64,000 bases of DNA, taken from positions 992,001 through 1,056,000 of the forward strand of contig RCTD01000021.1 in the NCBI GenBank assembly GCA_014898415.1. Reading direction: 5' to 3'. How positions within the stretch are numbered: the stretch's first letter is position 1; each line of letters opens with the position of its first letter. Shown here piece by piece: positions 58,219 through 64,000 of the stretch. The position numbers and the translations under genes are program-made. This stretch comes from Stromatinia cepivora. Taxonomy: Eukaryota > Ascomycota > Leotiomycetes > Helotiales > Sclerotiniaceae. The notes under the pieces were generated by a model. That model had not been told where the DNA came from and ran no database searches. It saw only the letters and a list, made by a program, of their open reading frames with translations.

Positions 58219-58354
58219 AATTGTTCATTCATTCAAGTATATTTTGATTATCATTCTTGTCTCTTGTTGCTGCGATATCAAATTATCACCCCGCCCTGTG
58301 CGTACATTGACCTACGGGCGATCATAACAACAAGCTTTCTCCGCCGTTTTCACA

Positions 58355-59583
58355 ATGGGTTTTCATCTCCCATCAATTCCATATCCTCCAGCACGACCAG
58401 AAGAAGGGTTTTGGGCTCCTGTAACATCTACCATAAATTGGTGTGAAGGCAATCCCCCCAAACTTCAGATTATAGCTATCATCTTCTAACATTGAACCAT
58501 AGAGGACTACTATGCTACTATTTACTCTGCCGAAATCGTCAACACTCTTACCAACCTACTTTTTATATGGCTTTGCATCAAAGGTACTAGGAATTGTTTG
58601 AAGTATGACCATGATAGCGTATTCCTGGTGGCATTCCTAGGTTATGGTGCTGTAGGCACAGGTGAGTAGTTAACCAATCTTCATAATATTCAGACTAACA
58701 TGGCTAAGGTTCATTCTTATTCCATTCAACCTTGAAGTGTAAGTCATGTCTATCAAATGAAAGCGTTCAACTATTGACACGATATTTTAGATCCTATGCA
58801 ACTTGTTGATGAACTTTCTATGATTTATACTACATGCTTGATGTGCTATGCGACTTTCTCCTTTTCTCAGTCCCGCATCTTCAGACAAGTATTAGCATTT
58901 AGCTTAATATTTTTGTCCGTATTCATTACGGTAAGCAGATAGTCTTGTCCTCAATACTTCCTCAATTCGTAATGCTAAGGTATGAATATCAATAGCTTTA
59001 CTACCACTACCTCCAAGACCCCGATTTCCATCAGAATGCATTTGCGCTTCTCACAGCTACCGTACTATTCCGTTCCATGTATGTTATGGAAGTCAACATA
59101 CGCCCTTCTCTTCGAAAAAAATATGCTACCACAGAACTTTCTCACGAACATCCTGATACCACTCATTCCGAGCGCCTAGCAAACGAAAAGAGACAACATG
59201 ATATTTTGAAAGAAATGTGGTTGATGGTTGGCTTAGGTCTTTCCATATTTCTCGGTGGTTTTGGTATATGGTCTTTGGACAATCATTATTGCTCGACGGT
59301 TAGACAATGGAGACATGACATTGGACTTCCATGGGGATTATTGCTCGAAGGGCATGGTTGGTGGCATTTGATGACGGGTATTGGATCATACTTCTATTTG
59401 GTTTGGGGTATTTGGCTACGACATTGCTTGAATGATAAGCAAGATGAATACGTTTTGAATTGGCCACATTACTTCAGTCTACCGGAAGTTATCACGCGTC
59501 CTGAAAGTAGCAAAATCTCGAATGGAAAACGGAACGGAAAACGAAACGGACATATCAAAGATGAATCTAGAAAATCGGTTTAA
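58355..59583 (+). CDS. YPC1: Alkaline ceramidase (Ypc1/Ydc1 type)
   Basis: The exons are 58355-58448, 58503-58661, 58709-58738, 58791-58930 and 58996-59583, giving 336 aa. The enzyme hydrolyses phyto- or dihydroceramide to a sphingoid base and fatty acid in the ER. The N-terminus FHLPSIPYPPARPEEGFWAP and STINWCEEDYY are typical. The metal-site residues of the CREST superfamily are present in GSFLFHSTLKYPMQLVDELS (His and Asp) and GHGWWHLMTGIGSYFYLVWG (His). About seven membrane helices can be drawn. Intron 1 starts with GC (58449) instead of GT. Both nearby GT alternatives would create an immediate stop at the junction, while GC gives WCEEDYY. The C-terminus is a basic hydrophilic tail with a short KRNGKRNGH repeat. 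Confidence 0.94.
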
Positions 59584-60210
59584 AAAGGTTGTTTACCATG
59601 GTTTGTTGGTTATGGCTTTAGGAATACCTCTTTGGTAATGTTAGAATAGAGCGTGGGAATCGAGTATGAGTGGTTGTCTGATTAGACCTAAAATATTGAT
59701 ACCCTTTTCATAGATTATGAATTATATACCAACCTCGAACTTTTGCTATTGATTGTATAATTTTTAGTGTCTGAAAGGATTATTCGAACTGAGTGACCCC
59801 CACGATAAACTCTAGCCTTGTCTAAAAATGTATGACCAGCCTTGCGCAAATCTACAAGCCCAACAGGGTTAAATCTTAATCATGATTGGCTGGATAATCA
59901 AATCGTGTCCAATATCATTGAAATAGTTTCAGCCATGGCAATACGCAATACGCAATACGCAAGCCTTCGAAGTGAGCATACATTTAATGAAGTATACGTA
60001 CGTTTTCTACGAATAAATATGCGAATTTACCCAAGATACAATTCCCAATATTGTCCATCGACTTCAAGAATTTCTGAAAGCAAATAAAGGCAATCTCAGC
60101 TGCGAGGCTACAACAATTTCCCATTCTGGATTATGATAAGCAATGCATGATTTGATCGAATTCAACAATTTACGGGAGCAACGTGTTACATTTCTGAAGT
60201 TTGAAAGATC
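59584..60210. other. Intergenic: ceramidase 3' flank and golgin promoter
   Basis: 627 bp between plus-strand genes. It includes a small acgca-type repeat (about 59941-59960). No gene is seen. Confidence 0.5.
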
Positions 60211-62971
60211 ATGACGAGTCCTGCAAAGCAAAGCTCCTCGAGATGGGGATCATTTTTGTCACAAGCTGTAGGAGGACTGGAATCAAGACTAGATAATATA
60301 TTGGCAGAAGGACAAGAAGGACAAGCAAACAAATCAGCTTCTGCGGCTGGCAGTACAGTTGCAGCAAAACCAGAGGCAGGTATGAACATCCGTCCAAAGT
60401 TCTTGGGATATGCATTGATCTGACAGTGCCTCTAGCAGTTTCTCGAAGTGGATCAAATAGTAGTAGGACAAACGATCGATTACAAGAACGTCTAGCAAGG
60501 GCGGTAGCTGCAAAGAATGCACAGAAATCTGGTACACAATCAACATCTTCCAATGCACCTTCAAGAACTGGTAGTCCAATCACAGTTGGCGAAAGTCCAA
60601 GACAGAGTCTAGATGCAAGTTCTAGTGCAGGAGGTGACGAGGCTGCGAAACGCATTTCGCAAGACTTTGGGTCTACTACAAATAGGAATGCCGTCGAATT
60701 GGATACACCTACTGTGGAACTTCGACCAAGTACTCCAGTCACTGAATCTACCTCAGATTTGCACCAGGCATCACCCAGTGTAATTGCCTTGAAGGCTGAA
60801 CCGACTTCCCGTTTATCGACAGATTCTACCAGGTCTGATATACCTAGAGGATCTATTGAATCTATTCAACAATATGAAACAATACCACGCTCATCAGTTG
60901 ATGAGCTACCGGCGACAATTTCAGCACCAGATGTGGTTCCAACATCAAAAACCCCGGCTGAACTAGAGGCTGCGCTCAGTCAGCTTCAGTCGGACTATGA
61001 AACCTCAGAATTACAAAGACAGGAGGAAGTTCATGGATACATAGAACGTATTGATGCACTGCAGGCAAAACTACAATATTTAGCAAAAGAAAGTCTAGAA
61101 TCAGCTAGCAACGCTAAGAATGCTGCACCATCAGGTAGTCTGGAAAGAAAATTGGCCGAAAAAGAACAACAAGTCATTTTACTCATGGAAGAAGGCCAAG
61201 TTTTGTCCAAGAAGGAGTTAACCCATATGACGACAATCAAAAAGCTCCGTGCCAAAATTATTGAGAACAACAAAGAAGTCGCGGAAGCCAAAAAGAAACA
61301 GGAGAAGGCTGAGAAAGAGGCTGCATCTTTGGCAGAGCGTCTAAAACGATCTGAAGGTGCTGAGAAGAGTCTCAGTGAGAGGAATAATGTGATTAATCGA
61401 CTTCGAAAGGAGCTTGATGCGGTTAAGATCGAGAGAGATACTAAGGATACGATTATCGCAAATCTAAAAGCTCAACTTGAAGATGATGCTGCTCATGAAA
61501 AACAAGCAGAGGCAAAAATCGCTCATGAAGCACTTGAGGCCGAGAAGAAACGTGTTGCTGAGCTCGAGGATGATATTTCTAACCTCAAAATCGAGAAGCA
61601 GCTTGTTAATGACAGAGCACAGATACAGATCAAGGAGCTCAGAGAGAAGATGGATAGAGAAGCGGAAAATGCTCGAATTGCAGCTCTTGAAATGAAAAAT
61701 GAGCAACAAATATTAGAGAGTAAATTAGAGGTTATGAGAGCTAGAGCTGAAGAAGTATCATCTGGTGCTACTGGCGATGCGCAAGCAAAACTTTTACGTC
61801 AAATCGAAACCTTGCAAACACAATATGCTGTTGCAAGTGAGAATTGGCAAGGTATTGAGGCTTCATTGACGGCACGTGCAACTAGCCTAGAAAAGGAGAG
61901 GGATGAAGCAACTAAGCGAGAAGCTGAAGTTAGGCGAAAGGCTCGTGAAGTGGTATGTATTAATTTTCTATATTGCTATGAACTACTGCTAATCAGGCTT
62001 AGACTTTAAAAGCTAAACGTAATGAAGATGAATTGGAAGAAACTAGGTCGAAATTACCCAATTTCCAACAAGAACTTTCCGAACGAAATGCTCAATTAGA
62101 TGATCTCAAGAAGCGTGTCGAGGAGGCTGAAGCTGCATTAGTATCAGCCAAGGCCGAATTTGAGGATGAGAAACAGACTTGGAATTCTGAAATGCAGCAA
62201 CGATTGTTGGACGAGAAACAAAAATGGCTTGAAGAAATTTCTCTCAGTGGTCGCGGAGATTCACCTGTAGCGACAAGCCGAAGGGGATTAACATCGGAAT
62301 ATTTGAGTTTACAAAATTTGCAATTGAGAAGAACTTCAGCTAGATCTACAACCGGTGAAGCAACTCCGGAGAGACTTTTAGGACGTCGTCAATCCGGTCA
62401 ACTACCTTCAAAATCTCCAGATCCTGGAACACCTGTCAGACATGATTCAACGACATCATTGACGCATTCCATTTCGTTAAATTCAATTGCTACAAATGGG
62501 ACGGGGGATAGAAGTGATTTTAAACCACAAACACCATCTCTTCATACACTAGACCATGATGATTTCTTCGAAAATCATACATCTTCCTCCCCTCAACAAA
62601 CTCTCCACGATATAATATCCACTTCAACTGCCGGCGCTGGCCCAACCGTCCAACTTGTCGAAAGAATGAGTTCCGCAGTTCGCAAATTAGAAAGTGAAAA
62701 AGTGGCAACGAAAGAAGAAGTGGCTAGATTAGCAGCTCAACGCGATGAAGCGAGGACGGAAATTGTAGCATTGATGAAGGAGGTAGAAAGTAAGAGGGAA
62801 GTAGAAATGAGGGTTAAGGAATTAGAAGAAGAGGTTAGAGGTGTTAAAGAGAGATATGAGGTTACGCTTGAGTTACTTGGGGAGAAGAGTGAGGAGGTAC
62901 TGGAGTTGAGGGGGGATGTGGAGGATATTAAGGCGATGTATAAGGAGCTTGTTGTTAGGAGTGTGGAGTAG
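60211..62971 (+). CDS. Golgin-like coiled-coil protein, TMF1/Sgm1 family
   Basis: The exons are 60211-60379, 60427-61952 and 62003-62971, giving 887 aa. The N-terminus SRWGSFLSQAVGGLESRLDN is amphipathic and resembles the membrane-binding start of fungal TMF-type golgins. A Ser/Thr-rich disordered part (about 60-240) follows, then coiled coil (about 255-690) with DYETSELQRQEEVHGYIERI and KLAEKEQQVILLMEEGQVLS, a second disordered part, and a final coiled coil. The final coiled coil has QLVERMSSAVRKLESEKVAT and LLGEKSEEVLELRGDVEDIK, the TMF DNA-binding/Rab6-binding C-terminal domain. The family tethers vesicles at the Golgi with Rab6/Ypt6; binding is inferred. Intron 2 uses a TTAG acceptor at 62002 that restores TLKAKRNEDELEE. 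The DNA directly downstream is a dense set of microsatellites. Confidence 0.88.
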
Positions 62972-63098
62972 GTATGGGGGAGGGGATATGAGGAAGAGGG
63001 TGGATGGGTTTGGGGAAAGGGTTTAGAGGCGTAAGGGAAGGGGTAAGGGAACTGTACTTTTATCTGGAAATGAATCGGCGATCGATAGTCAAATCGTA

Positions 63099-63118
63099 CG
63101 TGCGTGCGTGCGTGCGTG
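63099..63118. repeat. Tetranucleotide repeat (tgcg)5
   Basis: Five perfect units. Confidence 0.9.
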
Positions 63119-63189
63119 TAGGCGGGCAAGCGGGCATAAATCTTTTGAGGGAATGAATCAATATGTTTAATGATCTGATCTTTTGATTT

Positions 63190-63305
63190 GTATGTATGTA
63201 TGTATGTATGTATGTATGTATGTATGTATGTATGTATGTATGTATGTATGTATGTATGTATGTATGTATGTATGTATGTATGTATGTATGTATGTATGTA
63301 TGCAT
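63190..63305. repeat. Tetranucleotide repeat (gtat)n, about 28 units
   Basis: Nearly perfect over about 115 bp, with one gcat variant at the right end. Confidence 0.95.
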
Positions 63306-63384
63306 GTAGATAGGTAGATAGGTAGATAGGTAGATAGGTAGATAGGTAGATAGGTAGATAGGTAGATAGGTAGATAGGTAGATA
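63306..63384. repeat. Octanucleotide repeat gtagatag, about 10 copies
   Basis: This follows directly from the gtat array and shares its gta core. Confidence 0.92.
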
Positions 63385-63402
63385 AATAAGATTAGTATAG
63401 AG

Positions 63403-63474
63403 TAGAATTGTAGAATTGTAGAATTGTAGAATTGTAGAATTGTAGAATTGTAGAATTGTAGAATTGTAGAATTG
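63403..63474. repeat. Octanucleotide repeat tagaattg, 9 copies
   Basis: Nine perfect 8-bp units, 18 bp after the gtagatag array. Confidence 0.95.
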
Positions 63475-64000
63475 TAATGTGAAAACGGTAAGTGAATTAT
63501 TGTTTAAAAATAAGGGTCCACAGCCGATCCTTTGGCAAGACAATGTCTCCGTTTCCTGAGCGATTCTTGCTTGGGTATAAAGATTATATCTTCCCCATTC
63601 CTTAAACTTCATGGATCCTCGTCTGGAGTGTAGAATCCTTCAATTGGGACGCTAGTCTACGACTTGGAGCGCCGTGTCCCTAGCCTGTTTCCTATTTTTA
63701 TTCTCTAGCTATTTCGGATCAAAACTTCAGTCTCTTTCAAGGCTATATCTGCACATTTTGAATATGGCAATGATAGATTAATATTTCTGATGTGAGTGAT
63801 GATGATGAGCATTAACAACAAGTTTTGGGAAGTGATGCTGTTTGAATAAATATACATGGAGTTTACTCACTGGAAATCAACCTGGAAATTAGGTTTGCAC
63901 TCAACTTCATAAGTCACGAGCGACCTACTCTATCAAAAAAATTGAATCTCATCGTCACTCATCCCCCAAGTACTCAAACTAGTAGGTTGATGAGTTGAAG

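Larger units (their letters stand above)
57338..58354. promoter_or_regulatory. Divergent promoter region, PFD1 and ceramidase
   Basis: 1 kb. It holds a GTATAT-type array (57341-57380) abutting the PFD1 start and a 10-bp repeat (58171-58218) before the ceramidase. No gene is seen. Confidence 0.45.
62972..64000. other. Right-end intergenic region with microsatellite block
   Basis: This holds four adjacent simple repeats (63099-63474, listed separately), then about 520 bp of ordinary A+T-rich sequence to the window edge with no recognisable gene. Confidence 0.5.

Noticed and set aside
62737..63612. A 291-codon open frame on the minus strand
   Set aside because: It is created by the antisense of the golgin 3' end plus the gtat and gtagatag microsatellites, giving only Tyr-Ile-His-Thr and Tyr-Leu-Pro-Ile repeats.

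Overview
The window is nuclear DNA of a filamentous ascomycete. It is A+T-rich with intron-containing genes. Most introns are about 45-110 nt, start with GTATGT or GTAAGT, and carry CTAAC/CTAAT-type branch points. The protein set points to Pezizomycotina: an Rpd3L subunit RXT2, a fungal SR protein, Hem25, Mdm1 and a filamentous-fungal membrane protein. General resemblance of the proteins suggests Leotiomycetes, possibly Sclerotiniaceae, but that is inference and was not tested by a search.

Layout. 1-5.2 kb: 5' end of a Ure2-like glutathione transferase, an FMP30/NAPE-PLD-type metallo-hydrolase and an SR splicing factor, all on the minus strand. 6.6-10.7 kb: NDC80 and PEX14, divergent. 11.5-15.2 kb: an HSL-type esterase and HMG-CoA synthase, convergent. 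15.2-20.0 kb: a 4.8-kb gene-free stretch with minisatellites and a possible decayed coding region. 20.0-22.3 kb: a type II membrane protein. 22.3-25.0 kb: a convergent intergenic region with a sharp strand-composition switch. 25.0-30.3 kb: MDM1 and TRM8. 31.1-34.1 kb: a small membrane protein, HOM6 and a CCDC174-like protein. 34.6-39.7 kb: RTT107/Brc1 divergent from a hydrolase ending in a peroxisomal SKL signal. 39.7-41.9 kb: a repeat-rich convergent spacer. 41.9-49.5 kb: TRAPPC11, RXT2 and OPI3. 50.0-55.0 kb: a nitrilase-family amidase, HEM25 and a coiled-coil protein. 56.7-63.0 kb: prefoldin subunit 1, alkaline ceramidase and a TMF/golgin protein, followed by a dense microsatellite block.

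Exon-intron structures were assembled by eye from splice signals, reading phase and remembered family conservation. In every multi-exon gene except the edge-truncated one the phases close exactly. Most genes are housekeeping and do not form one pathway. Several act in lipid metabolism or membrane contact (ERG13, OPI3, YPC1, FMP30-like, MDM1) and two at the peroxisome (PEX14 and the SKL hydrolase); this is too loose to call a cluster. I found no transposon, CRISPR array, biosynthetic cluster, tRNA or rRNA gene.

I did not find an undescribed multi-gene system. The points most worth a second look are RNA-level and compositional: 7-nt and 17-nt micro-exons, a GC-AG intron, a hidden terminal exon in MDM1, a long intron in the SR gene whose retention would truncate the protein, promoter elements that fit their genes, and transcript-oriented strand asymmetry in two convergent spacers.
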